The notes: a model not told the origin generated them from the sequence alone. Numbered from the stretch's first letter, positions 27,969 through 35,550 are shown. The stretch: 64,000 nucleotides of DNA from JAEUSF01 sp964484145 (GCA_964484145.1 CAZAED010000001.1:1-64000), one strand, 5' to 3'. Numbers and translations are program-made.

Positions 27969-27990
27969 CCACTTTATGTGGCTTTTTTTT
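27969..27990 (+). terminator. Terminator of the ncRNA
   Basis: CCAC-TTTAT-GTGG followed by C and eight T. The T-run shows that the unit is read on the plus strand. Confidence 0.8.
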
Positions 27991-28039
27991 ATGGTGAAAA
28001 AATGTTAAAATAAAAATTGACGTTAAAAGGCAAATATAA

Positions 28040-28080
28040 GTCGTATAAGACTTATAAGGCCTATCCGTCCTATTTGTCTA
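28040..28080. repeat. Short-period repeat upstream of uvrB
   Basis: GTCGTATAAGACTTATAAGG and CCTATCCGTCCTATTTGTCT-type units, about 7-9 nt period. A palindrome TCCGCC...GGCGGA follows at about 28119-28144, of the REP-like type. Confidence 0.6.
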
Positions 28081-28190
28081 ATTTTTCTTTATGCAATTTA
28101 AACTTAAATCTAAATTCCAATCCGCCGTCGCTAAAGCTATGGCGGACCTAGTGCCATTACAAAATTACATAGCCATCGATCTGTATTTAT

Positions 28191-30263
28191 ATGATAAAAT
28201 TTGTATTAAAATCTAAGTTCCGGCCTGCTGGCGACCAACCCAAAGCAATTGAGGGTCTTTTAAAGTCGCTTAAAGCCAAAAACCGCTTTCAAACTCTACT
28301 CGGAGTTACTGGCAGCGGCAAGACTTTTACTATGGCCAATGTTATAGAGCGTATACAAAAACCGACATTAATCATCAGCCACAACAAAACTTTAGCTGCC
28401 CAGCTTGCCGCAGAATTTCAAGAATTTTTTCCGGACAACGCGGTTCACTACTTTGTAAGTTACTACGACTACTACCAACCGGAAGCCTACATCCCCCGCT
28501 CTGACACTTATATTGAGAAGGATACTCAAATAAATGAAGAGATCGATCGTTTAAGAAACGCTGCCACCCAAAGCCTGCTTTCGCGCAAAGATGTCCTAAT
28601 TGTGGCGTCTGTTTCCTGTATTTACGGCCTTGGTGACCCGGCTAATTATTTAGACTTGGCAATGGACTTTAAAAAAGGAGGGAATTATAAACGGGATAAG
28701 CTACTTAGAAGACTAACAGATTTACAATACCACCGAAACGACACAGAACTAGTACGCGGCACTTACAGAGTGCAGGGCGACGTTGTAGAAATTATACTTT
28801 CTTCTGAAGACACTATTATTCGAATGGATTTTTTTGGGGACACATTAGAAAAAATAGAAAGGCTGGACGCGATTTCAGGCCACAAAATTGAGCAGATGGA
28901 TGAATTCACAATTTTTCCAGCCAAACATTTTGTTACGCCCGAAGAAAAATTAAAAGACGCAACAGAAAACATTCGTAAAGAAATGTTAGACCGAGTTAAA
29001 TTTTTTAAGTCCCAAAACAAACTTATAGAAGCTCAAAGAATAGAACAACGTACCAACTTTGACCTAGAAATGTTAAGCAACACAGGCTTTGTTAGCGGTA
29101 TTGAAAACTACTCCAGGCAAATAGAAGGCAGAGAACCAGGTTCTGCGCCGTCTACTTTAATTGATTACTTCCCTGACGACTTTTTGTTATTCGTTGATGA
29201 ATCCCACCAAACTATACCCCAAATTGGCGCTATGTACGAAGGAGACAAGTCTAGAAAAACTAACTTGGTTGACTACGGCTTTAGGCTTCCTTCTGCCTTA
29301 GATAACCGCCCACTTAAATTTGATGAGTTCGAAAAGAAAATAAACCAAGCTGTGTTTGTCTCCGCAACACCGGCGCCTTTTGAAATACTAGCCAGTCTTA
29401 ATCAGGCAGTTCCAAAAAAATCAGAGGTCTTTGAAAGTAAGAATTCGGATCATTCGGATACATTCGTAAGTTCGGATCGGAACACTATTGTTGAACAACT
29501 TATTCGCCCAACAGGCCTACTCGACCCTACCATAGAAATAAAGCCCATAAAAAACCAGGTTGATGATTTAATAGAGCGCATACATGAACGTATAAAAAAA
29601 CATCAACGCGTACTGGTTGCCACGCTAACTAAGCGTATGGCCGAGGAGCTAACCGAGTACTTAAAAGAAGACGGGGTAAAAGTACAGTATTTGCACAGCG
29701 ATGTAGATACATTTGAACGACTTGAAATACTGCGCGACCTTAGACTTGGCGTTTTTGACGTCTTAGTTGGCATTAACTTACTTAGAGAAGGCCTAGACTT
29801 ACCGGAAGTTTCTTTAGTTGCAATACTTGATGCGGACAAAGAAGGCTTTTTGCGTTCTGAAACTTTCTTTATGCAAATGATGGGCCGTGCTGCCAGACAC
29901 TTAGAAGGCCACGTGGTTATGTATGCCGACAGAATAACAGGTAGTATGCAAAGAGGCATAGACGAAACAACTCGCAGAAGAAAAATCCAGGAAGCTTACA
30001 ACAAAAAACATGGCATAACTCCCAAAGGCATACAAAAAGCCATAGCCGACTCGCGTATGGCCGGCAGTAAGGTAGATATTTTTGACGAAGCTAACGAAAA
30101 GCGCGACCCAAGCCGTATGGACAAAGACGAACTAAAATTCTACCTCCACGAACTAGAAGAACAAATGGACTTTGCCGCAAAGAATTTGGAGTTCGAGGTC
30201 GCCGCCAAACTTAGAGACCGCATTGAAGAAATTAAAACTTTGAAAAAATTAAACAAGAAGTAA
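28191..30263 (+). CDS. uvrB: Excinuclease ABC subunit B
   Basis: 690 residues. UvrB verifies damage handed over by UvrA and recruits UvrC in nucleotide excision repair. The start KFRPAGDQPKAIEGL, the Walker A GVTGSGKT near residue 40, the beta-hairpin region (YYDYYQPEAYIPRSDTYIEK), DESH, VSATP, helicase motifs V-VI (GINLLREGLDLPEV, QMMGRAARH) and the C-terminal UVR motif (AAKNLEFEVAAKLRDRI) are all present. After the VSATP motif there is an extra stretch of roughly 28 residues, near 400-430, before VEQLIRPTGLLDP. Part of this insert is coded by a short-period repeat. The ATG at 28191 fits the family N-terminus; no Shine-Dalgarno is evident. Confidence 0.97.
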   Translation: MIKFVLKSKFRPAGDQPKAIEGLLKSLKAKNRFQTLLGVTGSGKTFTMANVIERIQKPTLIISHNKTLAAQLAAEFQEFFPDNAVHYFVSYYDYYQPEAYIPRSDTYIEKDTQINEEIDRLRNAATQSLLSRKDVLIVASVSCIYGLGDPANYLDLAMDFKKGGNYKRDKLLRRLTDLQYHRNDTELVRGTYRVQGDVVEIILSSEDTIIRMDFFGDTLEKIERLDAISGHKIEQMDEFTIFPAKHFVTPEEKLKDATENIRKEMLDRVKFFKSQNKLIEAQRIEQRTNFDLEMLSNTGFVSGIENYSRQIEGREPGSAPSTLIDYFPDDFLLFVDESHQTIPQIGAMYEGDKSRKTNLVDYGFRLPSALDNRPLKFDEFEKKINQAVFVSATPAPFEILASLNQAVPKKSEVFESKNSDHSDTFVSSDRNTIVEQLIRPTGLLDPTIEIKPIKNQVDDLIERIHERIKKHQRVLVATLTKRMAEELTEYLKEDGVKVQYLHSDVDTFERLEILRDLRLGVFDVLVGINLLREGLDLPEVSLVAILDADKEGFLRSETFFMQMMGRAARHLEGHVVMYADRITGSMQRGIDETTRRRKIQEAYNKKHGITPKGIQKAIADSRMAGSKVDIFDEANEKRDPSRMDKDELKFYLHELEEQMDFAAKNLEFEVAAKLRDRIEEIKTLKKLNKK
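29442..29480. repeat. Short-period repeat inside uvrB
   Basis: ATTCGGATC-ATTCGGATAC-ATTCGTAAG-TTCGGATCGG type units, about 9-10 nt, translated as NSDHSDTFVSSDR near residue 420. Confidence 0.8.
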
Positions 30264-30270
30264 TCTGGCA

Positions 30271-30992
30271 GATGACGGTCATTCTCCCTCAAGGAGAATG
30301 ACCGTCATCCTCCTTATCAATCAGCAAATGCTCTAAGTCCTTTCTTTCACGAATTTTGATATAACTTTCTTCCACAAAACGTTCATACTCCTGAGCGTTT
30401 TTAAATTGACCCAAAATATTCTCTTTGCTGCATAAGGTTCCCGCTCTCTTACCAATAAAATCTAAATAACTGCTATATGGCCATCCGTTCAAGCCTATTA
30501 CTAAACCAGCCACTTTCGGATTTTGGTGAATGTAAGCTGAGAGCCATAACAAATAAGAATCTGAATCTACTTTAACCGCACGAAATTTATGTTCAAACAA
30601 AGCACCCACCCTATCATGCGTCTTATTAAAATATTTTGAATATCCGACACAAACTTTTTTTAATAATTCTGTTAGCGGTAGCTGGCTATTTTGCTTTATT
30701 AGCAAATGAAAATGATTAGGCATTAAGCAATAACAAATCATACTAAAAGCACCGTCCGGCAACGCTTGCCTGCGGAAACGTGCAGGCTTACTTTGATTAT
30801 ACCGCCTAATTAATTCAGGAAATAAATTTTCCCTTAAACGAAATAAAAAAACCTTATAATCTTCCTCATCTAAAAAAATGTCTTGCTTGCCATTACCCCG
30901 GTTATAAATATGATAATAACCGTCCTGTCCAAATTGTTTATAATCACGATTATTCATAAAACCCCCATTAGGGAGAATGACGGTCATTCTCC
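30271..30992 (-). mobile_element. REP-associated transposase unit with flanking palindromes
   Basis: The transposase gene lies between a 17-bp perfect inverted repeat at 30271-30309 (loop CTCAA) and a 21-bp palindrome at 30972-30992. Both contain GAATGAC(C/G)GTCATTC and GGAGAATGAC. This is the arrangement of RAYT genes and their REP/REPIN sequences. The left palindrome starts 7 nt after the uvrB stop and overlaps the transposase C-terminus; it may also act as the uvrB terminator. Confidence 0.75.
30289..30957 (-). CDS. REP-associated tyrosine transposase (Y1_Tnp, IS200-like)
   Basis: 222 residues from the ATG at 30957, preceded by GGGGG; the longer frame would start inside the flanking palindrome. 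HUH-type features: YYHIYNRGN at the start, MPNHFHLLI with the paired histidines, and the tyrosine in LSAYIHQNPKVAGLV that should form the covalent bond to DNA. These proteins nick single-stranded REP hairpins and are usually domesticated. The last residues (EDDGHSP) are coded by the left palindrome. Confidence 0.9.
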   Translation of the reverse strand: MNNRDYKQFGQDGYYHIYNRGNGKQDIFLDEEDYKVFLFRLRENLFPELIRRYNQSKPARFRRQALPDGAFSMICYCLMPNHFHLLIKQNSQLPLTELLKKVCVGYSKYFNKTHDRVGALFEHKFRAVKVDSDSYLLWLSAYIHQNPKVAGLVIGLNGWPYSSYLDFIGKRAGTLCSKENILGQFKNAQEYERFVEESYIKIRERKDLEHLLIDKEDDGHSP

Positions 30993-30997
30993 TGTTT

Positions 30998-31741
30998 CTA
31001 AATTACTTTTTCATAACTCTCTGCCGCCTGCCAAGCAAACTCATATAAAGTTTTCATAGACTGGTATATAGCCTGGCTAGTAATTTGTACAGCCGAAACT
31101 TGGGGCTGGAAATAAAAAAATACCAGCTTGCCGTCGTATAAACAATTGTCTGTTAAAAAACCCTCGCTTCCCGAAACAAACCTTTGCTGAAAATTTTCTC
31201 CGTGCTTCATAGTTTTTACATATTCAAAATCTGCCGGGCTCCTAGTTAAGAGCTCCCTAACTTGAACAGAGCCTGTCATTGCCTGTTCATTTAGTTTTTT
31301 TGGAAAATCGGGATAAATGGACAGCACGTCTTTTATGGTTGAAAACCACGAAACATTTTTTGCCTTTAAAATTTTTTCATATGTTTCTCTAACCGCATCT
31401 TTTCCTTCAAACAGTAAAACCTGGGGTTTGTCTATTTTTGCATTATAAAGTGCGAGTAAATTAGGCATAAACCTTTTTACCATTTCCTGTTTTTTATGTA
31501 AGTCCCCCACTATTTTTTCTGGGCTCTCTGCCGTGTAGAGAGCTTTTTTTGCGCGCGGGATAATGCTTACCATTCCTTTTGCTTGCAAGCTGTCGAGTAT
31601 TAAATACGTTGTAGGTCTCTTAAGACCTGCCTTACTAGCAATTAACTGCACACTAGCAGTCCCCAACTCCAAAAGCCCCAAGTAAACCTGGGCTTCCTTT
31701 TCATCTAGACCAGCTGTTTTTAATACATCTAAAATTTCCAT
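30998..31741 (-). CDS. TrmB-family transcriptional regulator
   Basis: 247 residues, with an N-terminal winged helix (TAGLDEKEAQVYLGLLELG, then SKAGLKRPTTYLILDSLQAKGM) and a C-terminal ~150-residue domain like that of the regulator at 21658. It is divergent from the ABC transporter genes, about 390 bp away, and could control them. A GATAAT -10-like box close to the ATG suggests a very short leader. Ligand unknown. Confidence 0.8.
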   Translation of the reverse strand: MEILDVLKTAGLDEKEAQVYLGLLELGTASVQLIASKAGLKRPTTYLILDSLQAKGMVSIIPRAKKALYTAESPEKIVGDLHKKQEMVKRFMPNLLALYNAKIDKPQVLLFEGKDAVRETYEKILKAKNVSWFSTIKDVLSIYPDFPKKLNEQAMTGSVQVRELLTRSPADFEYVKTMKHGENFQQRFVSGSEGFLTDNCLYDGKLVFFYFQPQVSAVQITSQAIYQSMKTLYEFAWQAAESYEKVI

Positions 31742-31760
31742 AAGTAGATATTCATTATCT

Positions 31761-31834
31761 CTCTCTCCAATTCTTGGAGAGAGACTAAGAGAGTGGTTAA
31801 GTCTTTGTCATCCCGGCCTTTAGAGCCGGGATCC
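31761..31834. repeat. Two palindromes between TrmB gene and ABC operon
   Basis: CTCTCTCCAA-TTC-TTGGAGAGAG (31761-31783) and TCCCGGC-N7-GCCGGGA followed by TCCAG (31811-31834). The second is of the REP-like kind seen as a hairpin pair inside the HD gene. Confidence 0.75.
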
Positions 31835-31960
31835 AGTTTTATTAGTTATTTACATTATACTCCCTTTTCTTATTTTTGTCAATTTTTCTGACAAATAATT
31901 AATATCTAACAATTAAGGCTATAAATAGGGCTTTTTAAAATATTTAATTAGTCATTATTA

Positions 31961-31989
31961 TTGACTATATGTTAAATTTATGACATAAT
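31961..31989 (+). promoter_or_regulatory. Promoter of the ABC transporter operon
   Basis: TTGACT, 17 nt, CATAAT. The predicted start near 31996 gives a leader of about 137 nt. Confidence 0.65.
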
Positions 31990-31995
31990 TACAGG

Positions 31996-32132
31996 TTAAA
32001 ACAACAACTCCTTTGAATCTTTAAGGGAAGCGCGATGCATAACGCTTCCCCCTAAGAATCGAATAATCAAACCCTGTATTGTAGCGTGCCGATTTATCGG
32101 CGTGACTTACGAACTTGGTTACAAGGAGTTTT
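31996..32132 (+). promoter_or_regulatory. Structured leader with anti-Shine-Dalgarno, riboswitch candidate
   Basis: AACTCCTT (32006-32013) is fully complementary to AAGGAGTT (32123-32130), which is the ribosome-binding site of the first gene. Between them are GGGAAGCG/CGCTTCCC (32025-32050) and GCCGA-TTTA-TCGGC (32088-32101). This is the layout of a translational switch. I do not see the TPP core motifs. NMT1-type (xanthine) riboswitches are known ahead of genes of this binding-protein family, but I cannot confirm a match. Confidence 0.55.
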
Positions 32133-33152
32133 ATGAACAAGAAAATTTTAAGCCTAATAGTAATTATTGCGGCTGTCGCTGCAACTTTTGCTTGGTCTAA
32201 ACAAATTCACAAAAGTAACCCTCAAGTTTTAGGTATTCAAAAAACCCAAAGTAAATTACGTTTAGGCGTAAACACCTGGGTAGGCTATGGACCATTTTGG
32301 CTAGCCCAAGACAAAGGCTTTTTTAAGGACGAAGGCATGGAGGCAGAAATTTCAGTTATTGAAGACAGCGCGCAAAGAAAAGCTGCTGTTTTAAATAAAA
32401 ATATAGACGCGCTTGGCGACACTGTTGACCTGCTTGTTTTAGCGCGTGACCAAAAAATTCCTTCCGTAGCTGTTATGCAAATAGACATAAGTAATGGCGC
32501 AGACGGAATTTTAGCCGGCCCTGGAATTAATACCATAGAAGACTTAAAAGGAAAAAAAATCGCAGTTCAAAAAAACTTTGTCAGCGAATCTATGCTCTAC
32601 TATTTATTGAAAGAACATGGAATGTCTCCGAAAGACGTACAAGTTATAGACACCGAAGCGGGAGCTGCTGGCGCAGCATTCGTAGCCGGACAAGTAGATG
32701 TAGCTGTTACTTTCGAACCTTGGATGAGCAAAGCCAAAGAAAGAAGCGGGGGCAAACTATTAGCTTCCAGTAAAGACGCAAATAGCGCCATTGCAGATAT
32801 TTTAACTGTCCACGAAGACTACTTAAAAGATGACCCAGATGCAGTTAAAAAATTTATGCGTGCTTGGTTTAAGGCGTTAGACTATTACAAACAAAACCCA
32901 AAAGAAGCAAGTGAGCTTATGGGCAAACACTACAATGTATCGGGCCCAGAATTTTCAGAATTGTTAAATGGTGTTGTTTGGAATGATTATAAAGAAAATG
33001 CCGCATATTTTGGCAACGAAAAAAGTCCCGGAAAAATATTTAATATTAGCCAAACTTTTGGTCAAATATTTTTAGAGACCGGGCAAATAAAGTCCATACC
33101 CAATATGAACGGCGCAATTGACGGCAAATTAATTAATTCATTATATGAATAA
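32133..33152 (+). CDS. ABC transporter substrate-binding protein, SsuA/TauA/NMT1-like
   Basis: 339 residues from the ATG at 32133, with AAGGAG 8 nt upstream; an upstream TTG is less likely. A signal anchor (ILSLIVIIAAVAATFAW) leads to a periplasmic-binding fold: LRLGVNTWVGYGPFWLAQDKG, then EDLKGKKIAVQ, then VDVAVTFEPW. This family binds sulfonates, nitrate, bicarbonate or thiamine precursors; the ligand cannot be read. No lipobox cysteine is seen, so it is probably held by the N-terminal helix. The permease ATG lies inside the last codons, so the genes are coupled. Confidence 0.9.
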   Translation: MNKKILSLIVIIAAVAATFAWSKQIHKSNPQVLGIQKTQSKLRLGVNTWVGYGPFWLAQDKGFFKDEGMEAEISVIEDSAQRKAAVLNKNIDALGDTVDLLVLARDQKIPSVAVMQIDISNGADGILAGPGINTIEDLKGKKIAVQKNFVSESMLYYLLKEHGMSPKDVQVIDTEAGAAGAAFVAGQVDVAVTFEPWMSKAKERSGGKLLASSKDANSAIADILTVHEDYLKDDPDAVKKFMRAWFKALDYYKQNPKEASELMGKHYNVSGPEFSELLNGVVWNDYKENAAYFGNEKSPGKIFNISQTFGQIFLETGQIKSIPNMNGAIDGKLINSLYE

Positions 33153-33912
33153 AAAATATATTTTTTTTATTCTTTCGCTCGCATTGCCCTTACTTGTATG
33201 GCACATTGCAGCAAGTAGGCTACTCCAAAGCTACTTTTTGCCAAAACCCCTTGAGGTGGCAAAAGCATTATACATACTATTTAAGGACTTTAATTTCTTA
33301 GGCGACATTAAAGTTAGCTTAATCCGCATAATAGTGGGCTTTGCAGCAGCAAGTTTTCTTGCCATACCCGTAGGAATAGCAATGGGTATAAATAAAAGCC
33401 TGGAAAACTTATTCGAACCGTTCATAGACTTTATTCGCTACACCCCCATACCGGCCTTTATACCTTTATTTATTTTATGGTTTGGGATTGGAGAAACCGA
33501 AAAATTTGTGGTAATTTTTGCAGGTGTCTTTTTCCAGCTTTCTTTAATGGTAATGAACTCTATTTCAAGAATACCAAAAGAATTACTGGATGCAGGCCAG
33601 ACACTGGGGGCAAACAAATTGCAAATTATCTGGCGTGTAATTATACCTTGGACTAAACCACTAATACTAGACGACCTAAGAATTAATTTAGGGTGGGCTT
33701 GGTCTAGCTTAATGCTCGCAGAAGTAGTTGGTTCTACTGCTGGCATTGGTTATGTAATTATTCAGTCACAAAGGCTACTTAAGACCCCGGAAGTAATGGC
33801 AGCTATTGTAACCGTTGGAATTTTTGGCTTAGTCAGTGACCTTATTTTTAAACAGCTCTATAAATACTATTTTCCATGGGCAAATAAATTAGACTCTTAT
33901 GCTAAAACTTAA
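33145..33912 (+). CDS. ABC transporter permease, SsuC/TauC-like
   Basis: 255 residues with about six membrane helices and the EAA loop (ELLDAGQTLGANKLQIIWRVIIP) that contacts the ATPase. Its start overlaps the binding-protein gene by 8 nt and its end overlaps the ATPase gene by 14 nt. It forms the membrane channel of the importer. Confidence 0.93.
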   Translation: MNKKYIFFILSLALPLLVWHIAASRLLQSYFLPKPLEVAKALYILFKDFNFLGDIKVSLIRIIVGFAAASFLAIPVGIAMGINKSLENLFEPFIDFIRYTPIPAFIPLFILWFGIGETEKFVVIFAGVFFQLSLMVMNSISRIPKELLDAGQTLGANKLQIIWRVIIPWTKPLILDDLRINLGWAWSSLMLAEVVGSTAGIGYVIIQSQRLLKTPEVMAAIVTVGIFGLVSDLIFKQLYKYYFPWANKLDSYAKT

Positions 33913-34645
33913 TAAACTTTCAAAAAAATATTTTGTGCAGCCAAACCCGATTACGGTGTTTGAGGGTTTAAATATGAGCATAAAGCCCGGAGAGTTCGTA
34001 GCGCTAGTTGGCCCAAGCGGTTGCGGTAAATCCACCTTGCTTAAAATAATTAGCGGGCTTAGCCAGCAAACCAGCGGCATTATTTTAACTAACGGACATT
34101 CTATAGAAGGCACTCATAAAAGCCGTGGTATGGTATTTCAAAATGGCGCGCTTTTTCCCTGGCTCAAAGTCAAAGACAACATTGCCTTTGGTTTAAATCT
34201 TAGCCAAACAACTAAAGTTGAAAAAACTAAAGTCATAGACCATTATTTAAACATTACTGGCCTTAAAGATTTTGCAAATTACTACCCCAAGAATCTTTCC
34301 GGCGGTATGCAGCAGCGCGTAGCTATAGCCAGGACGCTCGCGAACAATCCGGAAATACTTCTTATGGACGAACCTTTTGGCGCCTTAGACAACCAAACCA
34401 GAGGCAAGATGCAAGAATTTTTAACTGAACTTTGGGAAAAAGAAAACAAAACTATTTTATTTGTTACGCACGATGTAGCCGAAGCGGTATTTTTAGCCGA
34501 CACTGTTTATGCACTTAGTCCAAGACCAATGAAAGTTAAAAAAGTATTTAAAATTCCCTTCCCCCGCCCCCGCAGACACGAACTAAAAAAATCTCAGGAA
34601 TTTTTTAAATTTAAACTTGATGTTGAAAAAGAACTGGAAAACTAA
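33899..34645 (+). CDS. ABC transporter ATP-binding protein, SsuB/TauB-like
   Basis: 248 residues. Walker A GPSGCGKST, Q-loop (MVFQNGALFPW), signature LSGGMQQRVAIARTL, Walker B ILLMDEPFGALD and the switch histidine in FVTHDVAEA are all intact. Short binding motifs in the Q-loop region and the lack of a C-terminal regulatory domain fit the nitrate/sulfonate/taurine group. It is the last gene of the operon; a strong terminator follows 26 nt after the stop. Confidence 0.95.
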   Translation: MLKLNKLSKKYFVQPNPITVFEGLNMSIKPGEFVALVGPSGCGKSTLLKIISGLSQQTSGIILTNGHSIEGTHKSRGMVFQNGALFPWLKVKDNIAFGLNLSQTTKVEKTKVIDHYLNITGLKDFANYYPKNLSGGMQQRVAIARTLANNPEILLMDEPFGALDNQTRGKMQEFLTELWEKENKTILFVTHDVAEAVFLADTVYALSPRPMKVKKVFKIPFPRPRRHELKKSQEFFKFKLDVEKELEN

Positions 34646-34671
34646 AAAACTTGCTTGCACCACATTTAACT

Positions 34672-34714
34672 ACAAAGGTGACCGTTGTGCCGCACAATGA
34701 TCACCTTTGTTTTA
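34672..34714 (+). terminator. Terminator of the ABC operon
   Basis: ACAAAGGTGA/TCACCTTTGT (10 bp) capped by a 7-bp inner stem with one G-U pair and a 3-nt loop, followed by TTTT. Confidence 0.88.
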
Positions 34715-34740
34715 CTATATCCATGTCAACCCCTATAGCC

Positions 34741-34769
34741 TTGACAAAAAGGAAAAAAATAAATAAAAT
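34741..34769 (+). promoter_or_regulatory. Promoter of the GC-rich secreted protein gene
   Basis: TTGACA, 17 nt, TAAAAT. The predicted start is near 34776, about 66 nt before the ATG. Confidence 0.8.
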
Positions 34770-34782
34770 TCTGAGGAATGAT

Positions 34783-34805
34783 AACCGCCCACAAGGCGGT
34801 TTTTC
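34783..34805 (+). terminator. Terminator-like hairpin in the leader
   Basis: AACCGCC-CACAA-GGCGGTT followed by TTTC, starting only a few bases after the predicted transcript start. It may attenuate the gene downstream. Confidence 0.6.
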
Positions 34806-34841
34806 ATTACAAGTTCAAATTCCATTACTAAGGAGAGGGAA

Positions 34842-35480
34842 ATGAAAGCGATTGCAATTATCGCCATGATGATAGGTGTACTTGGCGCCCAAGATTCACC
34901 AGAAGCCGAAGGACTTTTGGAAGCCACGGCTTCCAAGGATTTCAATTACGGCTTAGTATTTGTACCGGTCAAATCGGGTTTCGCATTCGATACCCAGTTT
35001 TACTGGACACCTAATGCGGGATCTCAAGTTTTACTGGGCGGCGCCTACGTATGGAAACCCAAAAAACTGGGCGGCCTTAAACTAATACCGGGAATCTATT
35101 ACGTAACTGAAGGATGCGAGCATGAAGCTCGCCCAGCCGGCTGTCATGACGTAGCTCTTGGACTCGGCTGGGAATGGCGCAACGTGCGTTGGGGTAGCCG
35201 CGGTTTTGTGGCTCAAACCCTCCGTAAAACCGAACGCCGCTTCGGTTTCGCCGATCCAGTTCAGGCTTACCGCCGCCTCTTTGACGGCAAAGTGGAGTTC
35301 GGTTTCGCCTACACAGGCGAATCTGCCGAGCATCATCTTTTCGGTAAAGGCGGCCTTTCTGTCAGGCGTTACTTCGGTCAGGAAAAAGAAGAAGGGATTG
35401 GACGCAACTATGTTGAGTTCACATTCCTAACGGGCCACAAAGGTCCGTCATACCGCACAACGCTAGGCCGAAGCTTTTGA
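34842..35480 (+). CDS. GC-rich secreted protein, possible beta-barrel, unknown family
   Basis: 212 residues. The start is fixed by AGGAGAGGGA directly before the ATG. A short signal-like segment (MKAIAIIAMMIGVLGA) is followed by alternating polar/hydrophobic strands rich in glycine and aromatics (LVFVPVKSGFAFDTQFYW, VLLGGAYVW, KVEFGFAYTGE), ending in TTLGRSF with a terminal phenylalanine. This resembles outer-membrane beta-barrels, which would be unexpected in a lineage thought to lack an outer membrane. I do not recognise the family. Base composition is richer in G+C than the flanking genes, and it has its own promoter and terminator, so it looks acquired. Confidence 0.65.
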   Translation: MKAIAIIAMMIGVLGAQDSPEAEGLLEATASKDFNYGLVFVPVKSGFAFDTQFYWTPNAGSQVLLGGAYVWKPKKLGGLKLIPGIYYVTEGCEHEARPAGCHDVALGLGWEWRNVRWGSRGFVAQTLRKTERRFGFADPVQAYRRLFDGKVEFGFAYTGESAEHHLFGKGGLSVRRYFGQEKEEGIGRNYVEFTFLTGHKGPSYRTTLGRSF

Positions 35481-35500
35481 CAGCGTCATCATATCAACAC

Positions 35501-35550
35501 GGTGGCGAGCCGGATTACACCCCGCGCTCGCCTACCACACTTGTTTTTTT
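35501..35550 (+). terminator. Terminator of the GC-rich secreted protein gene
   Basis: GGT-GGCGAGC and GCTCGCC-T-ACC pair around a 15-nt loop, followed after ACACTTG by eight or more T. Confidence 0.82.

Larger units (their letters stand above)
27351..27990 (+). ncRNA. Large highly structured non-coding RNA candidate, about 640 nt
   Basis: Between ruvA and uvrB, with a consensus promoter before it and two terminators at its end. Perfect or near-perfect helices I can read: CGGGCAG/CTGCCCG (27363-27414) closing two hairpins; GGCGAGG/CCTCGCC (27434-27502) enclosing a GAGC-GAAA-GCTC tetraloop hairpin; long-range CGGGAGAA (27371) with TTCTCCCG (27511); AACG/CGTT plus CCTC/GAGG (27613-27636); GGGGT/ACCCC (27640-27656); CAGGCAACG/CGTTGCCTG (27674-27723) around GCTTTCC-TCAC-GGAAAGC; a 12-bp helix 27731-27742/27781-27792; TACAAG/CTTGTA (27835-27888) enclosing two hairpins; GTCGCT/AGCGAC (27903-27921). 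It lacks the GAGGAAAGTCC core of RNase P RNA and the tRNA-like ends of tmRNA. I cannot name it. The open frames in it are short and lack credible starts. Confidence 0.75.

Noticed and set aside
27351..27990. RNase P RNA, tmRNA or group II intron identity for the large RNA
   Set aside because: No GAGGAAAGTCC/GGTAAACCCC core, no tRNA-like ends or tag frame, and no domain V. A GAGCCGTATGC string on the minus strand lacks its pairing partner.
27690..28008. Frames on both strands within the structured RNA region, including one on the plus strand preceded by AAGGAGG
   Set aside because: They start with non-ATG codons, have no protein-like pattern and cross the hairpins and terminators. The AAGGAGG is not at a usable distance from an ATG frame of any length.
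28091..28216. 41-codon frame before uvrB beginning like the uvrB N-terminus (FKLKSKFQ)
   Set aside because: Lies in repeat and palindrome sequence and overlaps the uvrB start in another frame; the likeness is short and probably chance.
31996..32132. TPP riboswitch before the ABC importer
   Set aside because: The CTGAGA and ACCTGATCTGG-type cores are absent.
35082..35430. Frames overlapping the gene at 34842
   Set aside because: Lack start signals and contradict the frame fixed by AGGAGAGGGA and the signal peptide.
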